A stretch of 64,000 nt of DNA from assembly GCA_905182995.1 (NCBI GenBank), contig CAJJDP010000013.1:310001-374000 (forward strand), written 5' to 3'. Below, in pieces: positions 11,094 through 24,097 of this stretch. Position 1 is the first letter of the stretch. Each line of letters opens with the position of its first letter. Below the pieces are notes generated by a model. It was not told the origin of the DNA and ran no database searches. It worked only from the letters and a program-made list of their open reading frames with translations. A program made the position numbers and the translations under genes. Source of the DNA: Paramecium octaurelia. Its lineage: Eukaryota; Ciliophora; Oligohymenophorea; Peniculida; Parameciidae.

Positions 11094-14000
11094 CTCTCTA
11101 ATGGGTAGATCTTTTGGATCTCCGGCGTTTTGGCCTATAAACTACTGTAATTAGCTAGCTGCATCAGTTCCTCTTGATTTATGTCAATAACTGACAATCT
11201 CGAATTTGCCTTTGATTCCACTCTGGATTCTGCACGGGAATGATCTACCTCTTTCTCTGAATCCTAAAGAATCAACTTGATTTCAAATAGAGGTAGATTC
11301 TTGTCCTGTCTTCTCCTGATTATTCCTCTGTGAGTTTGATATCGTAAATGAGACCAAAGCAATTTAATTCTCTTTTTTAGATCTCCTCTGTTGATCAGAA
11401 GTTGACGAATCCATTTATATTTTTAAAATTGTGGGAACTTCTATCTGATCATGTCTCTAATTTTATCTATGTGAATTTCGAATTTATCGATGTACCCACG
11501 AAACACTTCGAAGAGAAGAATCAATAAAAAGAGCAAATTCAGAACTCCGATTATTGAAAACATTATAAATTACAAATATTCCATGTTCTCACTCTAAGAA
11601 GCCTTTATCAGAACTCCCAAACAGAGTGAAAACACGCATACGGCTGCAGACATTTGATCGATATAATTAAGTCTCTTACTCTAATAAGGTTAAAATTCAA
11701 AGGATAGAATCCCATAAATAAAAACAATCAAGAATACCATAAGACCCTTAATTATCACCGTATCCTCATAGTAAGTGAGAGCCATCAACACAAACTGTTT
11801 TTCAAAGATCTTAACGAATTCCCACAAATAGGCATGTTATGTATATTCATTATAAAAGTATCCATATTTCCTACGAGTTTGAATTGAAGTCAGAGTCTGG
11901 TTATTCCTCCTGATCAAATGCATAAAGATGTAAGGGAACAAGGCTCCCCAACAGAAGATGTTCGGTGCTGCGAATATTACCATCCAAAAATAGTGAGTAC
12001 TACTGTCATAGAGATACTGTACGTCTGATTACACAAATTCCACACCTCCCAATGTTCTAGATGACAATAACGCTATGAAGCCACCTATTAGTGTGGGTTG
12101 CAGATAAATGAACATGTAGATGAAAGTAGTATAAATAATATTCATCCTGGCTGGCAACAAGGTGGTGATGACTCCAAGGAAATATCCAATGAAGAAGATT
12201 AGCAAATAAATTAGTGGCATCACTAATGCCCAAATCATTCTGAAATACAGAATTTCAGTAATGGTGATCTCAATCAAGAAGCAATCCAAAGAATAAGCCA
12301 TCGATTGAGTCGGATTGGCTACTATGTCAACAGAGGAAATTAAATTAGTAGGAATCGATATTCTAAATGTCCCCAATGCACTTATGATCTAGAAATAATT
12401 GATTACGATCTTTATCAAAATCGACAAATTTGCTTATGTTACATTCATCCTTACTCCGATGGATTATAATACTTGTTCTTTGATAAAGTTTTCGATCATC
12501 TAAAAGTTCCCTCTAACTGACAGTATCATCTAAAGCAAAGTGAAAATACAGATGGCTGCAATCGTTAAGGAATTGTTAGACTTTGTCTGTGAACATTGTC
12601 CACATTTGTATTTCGTACTTATGCTATACTGTTCTCCTCTGATGCCATAGATATCACATGATTCGCACAATGCTCCTGTGTGTCCAGAGTAACAGGAAGG
12701 ATTTCCTGGAATCCATCCACCATTGCAATTCTCTTACAAATTATAACAATACTCTACTCTATCATTATCGTATCTCCAGTATCCAGAATACAGTTTTATT
12801 CTCACTGGAGTCACTTCTTCCATAGATGAAACATCCATATTTGTACAAATAGCTTAATTGGTTGTTAAAGCATACTAACCTTTCCCACATACTTAACACT
12901 TCTATGCAGTATAAGCTTCTCCTAATTAACAAGGCAATGTTCTAAGATTGACATATAATGCATAGTTTGTGCTATAGGATTAATAAGGATAGGGGTCGAT
13001 TGGTAACTTGATAGTTGAACATTGAAACTATAACTGTAGGTAGTATTATTCAGGCAAATAAGGATCGAATGTAATTATTAAATCATCCAGATTGAATGAT
13101 TCATCACCAAACGAGATGAGTGATGGTTGTGTATAATTGCTAAGGAATTTGAGAGTTTTGTCAAAATTCTCAGAATTCTACATTCTCCCTGTGATATTGC
13201 AAGAATCTGTTAATGAGGCTGTTAAGATTGGATTGTGATTTCTATCTAAATTGATGACTCTGAATATCCAACCATATGGGACTTACTCCTAAGTGGGTTC
13301 ATAGTACAGTTTGTAAGTAGAGATGCTTTGACCAGAAGGTAGTTTCAACGTCAATGAGAGAGCATCAATATTGGTATCAAATACCTCAGTAGGCAAAATG
13401 ACACCCTTGATCATGGAAATGCTCAGATGTTAGGGTATTTCTTCAACTAGACTTCTACCTGTGTTGCCAATAATATTGACATCCTAACCAGGCAAGCTCT
13501 AGCCATTCATATAGATTCCGCCACCGATATCTGCTTTGTTCCCTTAAATGGTTACCTCCTCCAGATATATTTATTTATTAGATTGAGAGAATAGAATGGC
13601 TCCACCTGTACTATGGGCTGTATTGTCAAAGAAGGAAGTATTCTTGAGATATAGGGATGCATTTAATACACTCAAACCAGCCCCGTAAACTGCTTGATTA
13701 TTTATGAAATTACTATTCTCAACTATGATTGTATAAATTTTTGTGTTTTTCAAATCACTAGTTGTTTTACCTTTTAAATTAATACATCCGTATTGATCTA
13801 TGACATTGTTGACACAATTGACTTCATTCAACACAATGCTTTTATTTGCTTTGGTGTTGATGTTTTAAATATAAAACAAGCCATAACTGCACTATCCACA
13901 AGTAATAGAACCTAGGAGTAGTTTGCTAATTTAGAGTGAGTGCGAGAGTGTAGAAGCATCCGAACTTAGGAAATCTACATCTGGTAAATAAATTAATGCC

Positions 14001-17000
14001 GGATATGAATTAATTAAATTATTAATAATATATTCGGAGTACAAATAGGTAAATAATGAAGTATCTTTATAATTAGTATAGTAGGTATATAAAGTAGTAT
14101 TGAATTTACTGTAGTTAGCAGGATTCCTAGGTATTTTGCTAGTATCAATGTCATATGAAATAGTTGCCAGATTCACTACAAAACTAGAAGTGGCAGGCAA
14201 TTTGCATTCTTATAATTGATCAACCTATTCAGCCACAGTCGAAGATTGGATTCCATCACTAAACTTTGATGTTAAATACTCCAACTGTTACTAATCCCAT
14301 TAAGGATATGGCTAAACATTTTGAATGATCAATCCAGATATCGATATGTGTCCCACTTAACTATAGAATTCCAAATTTATTAATTTAGATAACCCAATAG
14401 ATACATTGTTGATGTTGGTATTCAAAATAGTCAATTAGATGATATTTTGTAATTTCAGTATCGTGGTAAATGATATATCAGTAAAGAGACAATTTGTAAT
14501 CGTAATTGTGGCGTAATTAATAGAAATCAGCTGATTTTCATCCTCCACTCTGGATTCATACTCAATTTATGGTCTTAAAGCGATTATATTCAATAAGTAG
14601 TTATCGTAATGATTATTATAGACAGTACAATTGTCAAATAGGATTGAAGGTATTGAAGTAGTGAATGTCTATTGCTTGAAATAAAACACTTAAGAATCAA
14701 GAGATTGACATTAATGGAATATTGAGTCTCTGATGATCACTTAAATAAGAAACTGTTAACTCAGAATATAAATACCAGCTCCTTGATATGCTATTATCTT
14801 ATCCATAGTCATATCCTAAATCTCTAAAGATAGTGAAGACACTTGGGTGTTAATGTACATACCGCAACCTAGTGTATCGTATTCCAACGAACAAATCAAG
14901 TTCTTCATTACAATATCTGTCATCTTAACAACCAATTTCTCGCTTCCAACTATGAACATACCTGCACCATCCAATCCGACTGAATTATTGATTGTTAAAT
15001 TTGAGATACTTATGTTATCACAATCAAAATAGATATTTGATCCTAATGATTGAATTTCAAAGTAACTCTGAATGTTCTATTTCTCTTCTTATGGATCTTG
15101 AGAAAATAATGAATGCTCTTCCAATATATCAGCGTAATATATCTAAATTACATTTGTATCTTGCATGTAGAGACCATCCAATGTCACACTATCCACTATA
15201 AACTTATTTAGCCCTAAAATGGACTTGGTTGCTCTATTATCTAGGAAGTCGCTATTAGTAATAATGAGATCAGCTAAAGGCGAATCTATTAATATACACG
15301 TAACCAAATCGACATTGACAGATGGAGGGATTTGATGCAGATGATTTCCAATAAAAGTTAAATCACTTATGATAACCTTTTATCGTTAAGTTGAATCTAT
15401 TACTATTGATGATATCTTTATCTATGGGTCCAAGATTGCCAAGGTATTATTGTAAAATTTGATATCTTCCAATTTGACTAACTCATTAGTATAACCAAAA
15501 AAAAACTTTGAATTATCCAGTTCTACATTATTCTCAGTGTTTTTAGTCAAGTAATCAAAGGATTTTATGTAAATTAGGGAAGAATCCACCTATAATTGCT
15601 TCTTGATTATGCCATTCTGCAGGTAAACTCCTCTATCAAATTCTTCTATGTGTAAACAATAGGAATTGGCTTCCTTTTGCTCAAAACAGCTTTCTTGAAT
15701 GGACATCTAGGTGTTTTAATTGGCCGAGTCACACTCAAATTGATTAATCCATACCCAGGTTGCTTGTTTGATTTCTAGTCCTGTTACTTTTAAGAGGTTC
15801 TTGATAATTAGATTCTTAATTTAAACATATCCAACTTCCTTTATCTAAATAAGTGGAGTGCCGTCTATTGAAGTTACTATTTGATCTACATACAGTGAAT
15901 CAATTTTGATATTGATCACTTTATATTGTTGATTGAATGGTGATTGTATTTAAATCAAGGATTGAGAGCAAGTATTGTTTACAATTTGAACATCTGTAAA
16001 ATTGGACTGATCCAAAGTATACAATTGCTTCTCATATATCTCATCACTAGTTCCCAACAAACTAGCTCCGACTCCAAATTAATTATTATAAATCAAGGCA
16101 TCTGAAAAAATAAAATGATTTGAAATAAATAACTCTGAATCATAAATGAGATTATCTTTAAATGATAATTGATTTAAAAGGAACTTCTCACTATTTGAAG
16201 TCTTAAAAATAAACGAACTATTAAAAGTATTATTGATTATCTCTAGTCCATTTATAATAGTCTTGCCAATCAATTCATCATTGGGTTCTAAATCTCCGAT
16301 GAAATGAAAGTCTACAAAGACAGAGTTGCTTATTTTGATATTGTTCATCTTAATATCAACTTATGGGTGCATTTCTATTAAGTAGATAGATCTTAATATT
16401 AAGGAGTTGAAGACAACATTGTTCATTACTATTTGTTTTATTGGGGAGAAGGAAATGATGTCGTTGGTGCCAGTAAAATTGTCAAAGGTGACATCTTGCA
16501 TTTCCAGTTTGTCCAAATTTTATAGTAGAATCTAAAGTGCAGTTGGGGAAACCTTTTGAAATTAAACACTGCTAAGAAATAGGTTGGAACATTCATCTAG
16601 ATTGAAAATGAACTAGGATTCTTGGGTGTATAGTCTTATATTTTGGATGACAATATTAGGATAATTTGAGAGTGTGAAATTGCCATTTACATATAAATTC
16701 AAGGGATCTGATGAATAACTCGTAATTGTGAACTTGAAGTCTATTAAAGAAAAGACATTTTCATGAAATTGTGTCAGGATTCTAGTAGATTTTGATAAAG
16801 TGCATTTATTATCATTATCACCTTTAATTTTAAGATTCAAATTCAGGATTTCAAGTGGTAGTGTGTTTAAATACTCATAAAACACTAATGTTTCAAGATT
16901 TGTGAATTTGATGGTGGCAACATCTTCACTTTTAGAGGTATAAAAGGTAGCTAGATCATAATAGAATTTCTAATTCGATGGGGAGATTGTCAATTATGAC

Positions 17001-18973
17001 AGATAGTCATCAACACTGCAAAAGAGGGTTACATCGATGTCATATTTGTATCTGCAAGGCCAATCTGTATTGCAACTAATAGGCATGTTGAGTTAGGAAT
17101 TGTAATGAATTACTACAGAGCCTCCACTTACAGTCTATAATTTATAGCATGATCGACTGTATTTCTGTAGGATTTGACTGCTTGGATTAAAGTACTTGTT
17201 AGGAAATTAGGATTTTTATCGTTCATGACAGGCTAGACAGTAATTGGGACATTCTTGGCATTCTGATAGATCAGGAGCAAGTGATCTTTGATATAAGGGT
17301 TCATAACATTAGGAACATAAGGCATATTTAGATTTATACAGACAGGACGATTTTTAAGTTACTACTCCAGTTGCAGGAATTATACAATTGCTTGTGCATC
17401 CTAAACATTAATTGTTGTACAATTAAAATCCACTTTCACATTCTGAACAATAGATATTAATAGCACCATCTAAATAATAGATTTTTCTATTTTGAATGAT
17501 TTATGGGATTTCATTGTACAAAGTGAAATTGTAAGTTTGTGAGTATTACCAACAAGATGAACAATGATTGGGACATTGTTCACAAGTTCCTGTGAAAAAA
17601 TCAGGATAATAATAATCTTCACACTTAGTACAGTGATAGAATGTCTTCTATTGGGCTATGTTGACAGTTTGATATTGATAGCAATTCTGGCAATTCTTGA
17701 TTTAGGTAAAACAGAAATCTGATTTGCACAGATTGCTATCAAAATCCAAGATTTTATTATTCTAACATTGCTAGCATTTGTTGTTGCTATTCCCATAGTA
17801 GAGACAATCTACTACAGTTGTAGTTGGTGCCTAGGGCATACATTAAGTCATATCAGGACTTAGAGAGGTCCCTGATGCACATAAGTAACATAGTTATTAC
17901 GATGCTTATTCTGATGGTTATAGAGGCTTGAAGTCTAGATCAAGTGTTGACCTAGTCACTCCAGCCATAGTAATAGTGTAATAGCACTTTAAGCAATCTT
18001 TGATCTAACATTGTACACAATCCTATCCTTTGTAATCGACTAAGTTATTGCCATCGCATTGTCGACATCTTTTGACGTATCTGTTGATGTCATCCTTAGC
18101 AGGATCCACGTTGTCTCTTGTGATATATTTATATTTAGTGATCTGATCATAGCTAACATACTCGCATCGTAAACAAGAGTCACCACAACTTTCACAGACT
18201 GATCTATCAATAGAAATGATATTCGGACTTAAACAGGTGTAGCATTTGATGGTTGATTCGGTTATAGATTTGAGACAATCCAAACAATTAGATTGACATT
18301 TATCACACGCCAAACCATTTAGATAGTAACCAGAATAGCACTCAAGACAAGTGAATCTATCCTTACATGATATGCAATTGATGCCACAAGCAACACAGAC
18401 TCCATTCTAAAAAAAATATCCGTCCAAACAAGTGATTCCTTTTATTAACATGTCTACTTCATTTGTGATCGTCTTGCAGAGTGGATCTGATGTCGATGTA
18501 CAAATAGTGTGACATCCACTGCAAATCTAGGATTCATATAGTCTTGTTGTATCACGTGCAATTGGTTTATTCCACATTAATTAGGTGGTAGCAACGCCAA
18601 TAACATATAATTCGCTGTACTCATTAATTCGTTTTATGTAGGCTCCATTCAATCTATCGTCATCCTCGATTATGAAATCATAAGTGCATAATCTCGAATT
18701 TTACCATGTCCTAGAATTATCAATACAATCCCCACAATAAATCACAGAATCATCATTCAGATTTTATTTCGGACATTAAACACAGGTACTTTCGTAATTG
18801 AAGTATCCATATTCGCAAATTAGATTCTGATAGTCGTCACAATCGAACAATCCAAGTTTACACAATTTTACACAATTCCCATTTACAACCTCAACACATC
18901 CGATTTTAAGATAAGTATTCACAGCCTAGTTGAAGCAGGGTTTAATCAAAGTAATAAATAAAAGTAAATTCAT
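11054..18973 (-). CDS. giant cysteine-rich, beta-helix, multi-span membrane protein
   Basis: A single uninterrupted 2639 aa frame; every segment I checked is in the same phase. It starts with a signal peptide (MNLLLFITLIKPCF). Residues about 20-640 are dense in CxxC and CxxxC motifs of the furin-like/growth-factor-receptor type (GYYLNGLACDKCQSNCLDC). Residues about 650-1990 are Asn/Ile-rich repeats with spaced aliphatic residues, fitting a right-handed parallel beta-helix (pectin-lyase-like fold). An EGF-like element (GALCESCD, about 2100) precedes a bundle of hydrophobic spans (about 2120-2500). A basic cytoplasmic tail ends the protein. This layout is common among ciliate surface proteins of unknown function. 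It probably sits in the plasma membrane with the beta-helix outside. The absence of introns over 7.9 kb is unusual beside its intron-rich neighbours. Confidence 0.85.
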
Positions 18974-19109
18974 AATTATTTATTACTCACAAAAGGATAT
19001 TTAATTTATCCCCTCTCTGTCTATTCAGGGATTTCAATTTTCATAATTAATATTAAATACTATACAATATTTAATACCAAATTCCTAAATTAATCAATTT
19101 TATATTAAA

Positions 19110-19998
19110 ATGCGTGGATCATTGATTTCTGCACCATACTTGCATTATCTAGTCAAAAATAAATCCAAAATCAAAATTGTCAATGTAATCATGACAGATC
19201 ATCATCATAACAAAGAAGAAAACAATAAATTCACTCATGCCCACAGAATTACTCTGGACTAATCAACCCTCAATTTAATTGATATCACAGCTACTCCTGT
19301 TCCAGTACCTCGTAAATTACCAACCCAAAAGACCTTTGAGAAATATATTCAAGACAATCAATATGATCATCTGACTCCGATCGTTTTCTTTGATGAACAC
19401 ATTCATTTCGCAGCCAGGGCTTGGTTTACTTTTAGATATTTCGGATTCAAAAGAGTCTATGTCTTGGATGGTGGATTTAATAAATGGCATCATCAACATG
19501 ACATCGATAAACATGAAAGCAAAGTTTTTGAGGATTTGAATTTGTGTATGATTAGTCTTTATTTCAAGAGGATTAGCCGAAGGATTAGGTTACCTCCTTA
19601 ACTACAAACGATGTGTCAGTGATTTCCTATCTCAAACAACACAAGGACCCAAAAGGTGATGATTGGCTACTCCTAGATGCAAGAGATCAACCCAGGTATA
19701 AGAAGGGATCTATACCTGGATCCTATAATCTACCCTATTTAGAGTATTTGAATGACGATCACACTATGAAATCCACAGAAAATTTACAAAAGTTATACAA
19801 AACTCATTAAATTGATATTTCCAAGAAAGTTGTTAACACCTGTCAAACTGGGAAATTAAGTTGCATTGCACTTCTGGCCTAAGAAATTCTTAAGAAAAAA
19901 GAGTAATTGCAAATACATATATATATATTAGATTGCTTCTATTTGACGGGTCATATGAAGAATGGAATCACGAACATCCACACCCAGTGAAATAATGA
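19110..19998 (+). CDS. two-domain rhodanese / mercaptopyruvate sulfurtransferase
   Basis: Spliced product 278 aa with introns 19546-19568 and 19903-19931. It has two tandem rhodanese folds. The first (about residues 1-150) carries the non-catalytic FFDEHIHFAARAWF...VYVLDGGF pattern. The second has the LLDARD, GSIPGSYNLPY signatures and an active-site loop CQTGKLS beginning with the persulfide-forming Cys. The enzyme transfers sulfur from thiosulfate or 3-mercaptopyruvate to cyanide or thiols. The loop differs from the classical CRKGVT (thiosulfate) and CGSGVTA (mercaptopyruvate) forms, so the preferred donor is uncertain. The C-terminus (LFDGSYEEWNHEHPHPV) matches the family end. Confidence 0.85.
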
Positions 19999-20039
19999 AA
20001 AAATTACAATCATATTTTATTTAATAATATCCATAATCA

Positions 20040-21119
20040 TCACGCTTAAATCTACTTAACGAATGCCAATCTTGAAGCACTCTCCCCCTTATACAATTAT
20101 TTGATGCTAAACAAACTGACATCTTTGAAGTGAATCGATTGTTGCTTATCCAAAAGATTGTCTGCTAATTTGTTTATAGCCTTCTGATTATCTTTGTCAA
20201 CACCTTGAACTATTCCTACTATGATTGAATCCCCAATAGTCTTCAGCAAGTCCTTTGAATTCTCTATTGTGTAATCTTCGATTTAATCAATTTTAACTTT
20301 TATTTCTGTATCAAAACTAACGAATTATGCACTCATATTATTTTCATCAATCTTCAGATTACCCTCAAAACATATTTACTATTCCTCACTCTTGATCAAT
20401 CCCTTCGACTTATTTTGTAACACTGGATATTCATTTATTATCACATGCTAAGTTTCACTATCCTCTTCATCCTCTACTGTAATTACTATCGGATTAGGCC
20501 TAACTCTCTTAGCAGGAGGAGGCGAATCTCTCTTCCTTCCTTTCCCCTTACCCTTCTATTGTTCCTATTAACCATCCTGATTATTATTATTATTGTCTTA
20601 ATTTCCACCCCACCCTTGAGCTTCATTATTCGATTACCCCCATCCTCCAGCATTCTCGGTAGGTGCTCCTCCACCCCAATTATTACCATCGGATTGCCCT
20701 TGAGCTGGTTCTTTGTTCTCTTACTAAGTTTAACCCCATCCATCTGATGGCTATTATCCCCAGCCTCCGCTTTCAGTTTAAGGCTTAATCTCTCCTTCTT
20801 CCTTGTTTTCATTGTCGCCTCTTCCTCTGCCTCTACCTCCTCGTCCTCCTCTATCACCCCCTCTTCCTCTATCACCGCCTCTTCCTCTTCCTCCTCTGTC
20901 TCCTCTTCCACCTCTGCCTCCTCTTCCGCCTCTGCCTCTGAACTCCCTATTCTCCTAACCATCGTTTGATTCTCCTTTCCAAGCAGGCTTATTATCCTAT
21001 TATTATTAGTCTCCATTATTGCCCCATGTTGATTCAGTATTACCCCATGTTGTTTATTATGTGTTATTACCCCAAGATTATTCTTGCTAAGGTACCTATT
21101 CTGGCTGTCCCCAACTCAT
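20040..21119 (-). CDS. GW/WG-repeat and RGG-box protein, Nowa-like
   Basis: Intronless 359 aa. The N-terminus begins MSWGQPEQ and contains repeated WGNN/WGNT units (residues 1-45). An RGG/RGGDR box spans about residues 70-120. A second group of GWGQ, NNWGG and GWGGN units covers about 130-190. A basic KGKGRKRDSPPP segment looks like a nuclear localisation signal. The C-terminal 140 residues form a mixed alpha/beta domain. RGG boxes bind RNA, and GW repeats bind Argonaute/Piwi proteins. In Paramecium this combination is the hallmark of Nowa1/Nowa2, RNA-binding proteins needed for scnRNA-guided DNA elimination; ciliate relatives include Tetrahymena CnjB and Wag1. A Spt5-type GW hook or a generic RNP protein is the alternative. 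The purine-biased repeat DNA also creates a false acidic frame on the same strand. Confidence 0.7.
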
Positions 21120-21374
21120 CAATTCTAAATATTTAATTATTCGAATTCCTTGCAATTATGGATTGCTTTGTAGTTCATTTTATGAAGTGGAATTTAATTA
21201 ATTACTTAAATTTAATTAAATATTTTTTTTGCATTATTTTACAAATGCATTATGTATATTAGTTTAAGAACAATAATATTTATTAAAAACATCAAAACAG
21301 TGTTAATATCGTTGAACTGAGATTCGAAGTTCTCAAAATGTATGTTGCCATAAAATCATCAAATTTTGCATAAA

Positions 21375-21640
21375 ATGTAACCTCAATTTAAATCTTCATT
21401 CAATTATGTAAACAGTACTGCTGATATATAAGTTGAGACGGGCTCACTTGGGTATTCCAAATAATGAGTAATGGATTCAGGACATCGACTAAACAAAAGA
21501 CAATATAAGTAGAACGATTATTTAATACTCTATTATAAACTACAACATATAATCAAAATGTAAGCACATCTATCAGTCGTATCAGTCAGATATAATCTGC
21601 CTTGTATGACTACTTCTTCTATTTGCTTCTTAAGAATTGA
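21375..21640 (+). CDS. small unknown protein
   Basis: Spliced product 78 aa with one intron (21452-21480). The central sequence VERLFNTLLQTTTYNQ and SISRISQIQSAL reads as amphipathic helix and resembles small coiled-coil subunits in general, but no family is recognised. The ATG and a canonical GTATT...CAG intron give a frame that closes at TGA. An extra downstream exon is possible. Confidence 0.45.
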
Positions 21641-22783
21641 TTGATAGCATTTAAAAACTGAGAGTCTTCTTTTTGGTATTAACTAAATCTGATAACACTT
21701 ATTGCTGATTGCTAGGTCTTTTCAAAATACCAGATTTTGGGATAGATAGCGAACCCTTTCTTTTTCCCTTAGTGGAACTACAACCCATTTATTATTCTTC
21801 AAACAAATATTAATTTATTATTTCTTTAAAAAATAATCAATTTGTACTGAAAATTTTGATAACCAGAATTTTCTAGTTAAAATAATACTTTCTACCATTA
21901 ATTTTATTCTCATTCAGAATCATCAGAATCGAACAAAACGAGGCTCCAAACAATTCTTATGGGTGATCTTATTGATGATGATGGGCGAATATAAGCTCAT
22001 TCTAGAGCGCTTTAACATGTAGTATGTTTGGAGAGTTATTAGAGTCTCTTATTAATAAATCACTTAAAAAAATTAAATTATATAAAACACGTTTCATTAG
22101 AATTTCAAAATTTTTTATTGCATTATTAGCAGGGTCTTTAATTGAATTCGAAGGATTGTCAATATAAAAAGACTCCAATTTACTTAGTTTAATTTATCGA
22201 GAAGCCATCATTAATAAAATTATATAAAACTAAATATAAGGAATAAATAATAACATTAAACAATAGTGATTGAGTATATTCAGGGTTAATTGTTTAGCAT
22301 ATCAGTGCAGTCTTTAACTAGTCTTTCTGAGTCTTAGTGTTAGAATAGTGGATCACTCGATTGTGGCCTTTATTCATTTAATAAAAAGGATAACATACTG
22401 CCAGGTTCTTTTGGGTCAACATCTTTGCAAATTTCTTAGTTCAGGTGTTTAGTTAGTAGATATTGATTAGTATTATGAGGAGAACTTAGATGCTCCTCTT
22501 TGAATATGATGAAATGAATGATGTGTTTTGTTATTTTTTTCTTGATCTTTCTTTTACTACTGGGCTTCATGGCTTATTGGAAGTTATTATTGATTTAAGG
22601 GGATAGAATGTAACTTGCTGAATTTGTTTGTCTTTTTAATGATAATTTTTTCTAATCGAATTATGTAACAAGGGCTGCAAGGGGGTGCATTAATTGGTTG
22701 ATTATATACATAGCCATAATAATACTAAACTAATATATAGTTTCGAAGAGTTGATTGAATGACTAACTGCACGAATTGAAAAT
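21641..22783. other. long region without a firm gene
   Basis: The best candidate is a 104-codon plus-strand frame starting at ATG 21959 (MGDLIDDDGRIQAHSRAL) and ending at TGA 22271-22273. It lacks a recognisable domain, and another frame is open over part of it. A second short frame starts at about 22475. I cannot support either as a gene. No tRNA-like fold was found by eye. Confidence 0.3.
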
Positions 22784-24084
22784 TCATTCCAAAATTTCCT
22801 TGGCCTTGTATAACTTTGATTGACGTTAAGCCTCTTAAACAAACAATCGGACCTTCTCCACCTCGTGATCTGGAGTAAGTCCATGTGCCAAATTAACTAT
22901 GTACCTCCTAGTAGTCTAGAGCTTCTCAATCATTTGCGAAATCCTCTTTTTAATGATTGCAGGAGTCCCGTATAAGACCTAGAATAGATTATTATTTAGA
23001 TTTACTCCTGGTTCTAGATTTCCTTATATGGTTCTATTGGCTTCAATAATTTTAACCAGAGTTTCATCACTCACATTTGAATCTAGTTGGAATCCATCAA
23101 CTAATGGTTTATCATTGTATATCAATTTTAAAAATTCAACGACAACCTTCTTATCATTCTGATCCTTGGGGAACATAATTAAGGGAGTATCTGGACACTC
23201 CTTCTTGAAATCTTCGAACAAAATTCTTAAAGAAGGAATAATAAATTCTATGTAATCCTATGCTGGAATTTAACTACATTAAATTGTAAGATATACCCTG
23301 CCCAGGAGTCAAATATCTAAACAACTTAAGCCCCACCTTACTTAACTTGATTGATTAAATACTTGGCACTTTCCTTTGCTAGCAATTCTAAAACCTACAA
23401 GGATCCTTCTGTGTATAAATACAGCCATTTCTTAACCTTTGAGAATAGTTTGCTCGAACCGCCTTCTATCATATATGCAAAGACAGTCCAAGGAGCACCA
23501 CAAAATCCTATGAGATTACACTTTCCTTGCAATGCCAATCTGGTCAAGAAGAGAGCATCATAAACATGTTCCAAATGTTCTGGATTTGGAGGATGAAGTC
23601 TTTTGATATCATCTGGAGTAACTAATGGATTTGCAATTACTGGTCCTTTCTTTTCTTCAATTGTGATCTAATATTCTTAAAAATATTCTTACTTCCATTC
23701 CCATCATTTTAGGTAAAACCAAAATATCAGAAAAGATGATTGCTGCATCAATATCAAATTGCTTTGTTGGTTATAATGTGATTTCAGCAGCAATGAATGG
23801 ATTTTGGCAAGTAGCAAAAAAATCCATTTCTGCCTTAATTTCTCTGTATTCTGGGAGATATCTTCCTGCTTGTCTATTTTTGATATCATACATAAAATAT
23901 ACCTCATCATCCAAACTGGTGCTCTATCGAAAGGAGCGAATGATTAAAAGGCATCAACTACTCTATTATTTATTTGTTTTGGGAACTCTTTGAAAGACAA
24001 CCTTTTTTCTCTCAAATTTTCTGGAGTAATCTTATGTTATTCCAAGGTCTCTTTCAGTATCTTTAGATGCTTCTAATAATCCAT
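22784..24084 (-). CDS. hemE/UROD: uroporphyrinogen decarboxylase
   Basis: Spliced product 407 aa with introns 23874-23902, 23668-23692 and 23274-23296. It catalyses decarboxylation of uroporphyrinogen III to coproporphyrinogen III in haem synthesis. The signature [17 protein letters not shown] is complete apart from being split by the first intron. The catalytic Asp segment [40 protein letters not shown] and the C-terminal NLAHGLTPD follow in family order. An N-terminal extension of about 55 residues precedes the core. The start is the only upstream in-frame ATG. The PTEN-like gene on the other strand begins 13 bp away. Cytosolic location is expected for a eukaryotic UROD. Confidence 0.93.
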
Positions 24085-24097
24085 AAATTAATATTTT
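24085..24097. promoter_or_regulatory. 13 bp divergent inter-ATG region
   Basis: Only 13 bases separate the predicted start codons of UROD (minus, 24084) and the PTEN-like gene (plus, 24098). Both starts are required by family alignment, although the PTEN-like gene could also begin at an ATG about 38 bases further in. Both 5' UTRs must be nearly absent or must overlap the other gene's coding sequence, and the two promoters must share DNA. Confidence 0.6.

Noticed and set aside
20486-21016. Acidic Glu-rich 176-codon frame on the minus strand
   Set aside because: It is an out-of-phase reading of the RGG/GW gene. The purine-rich repeat removes stops in all purine-biased frames.
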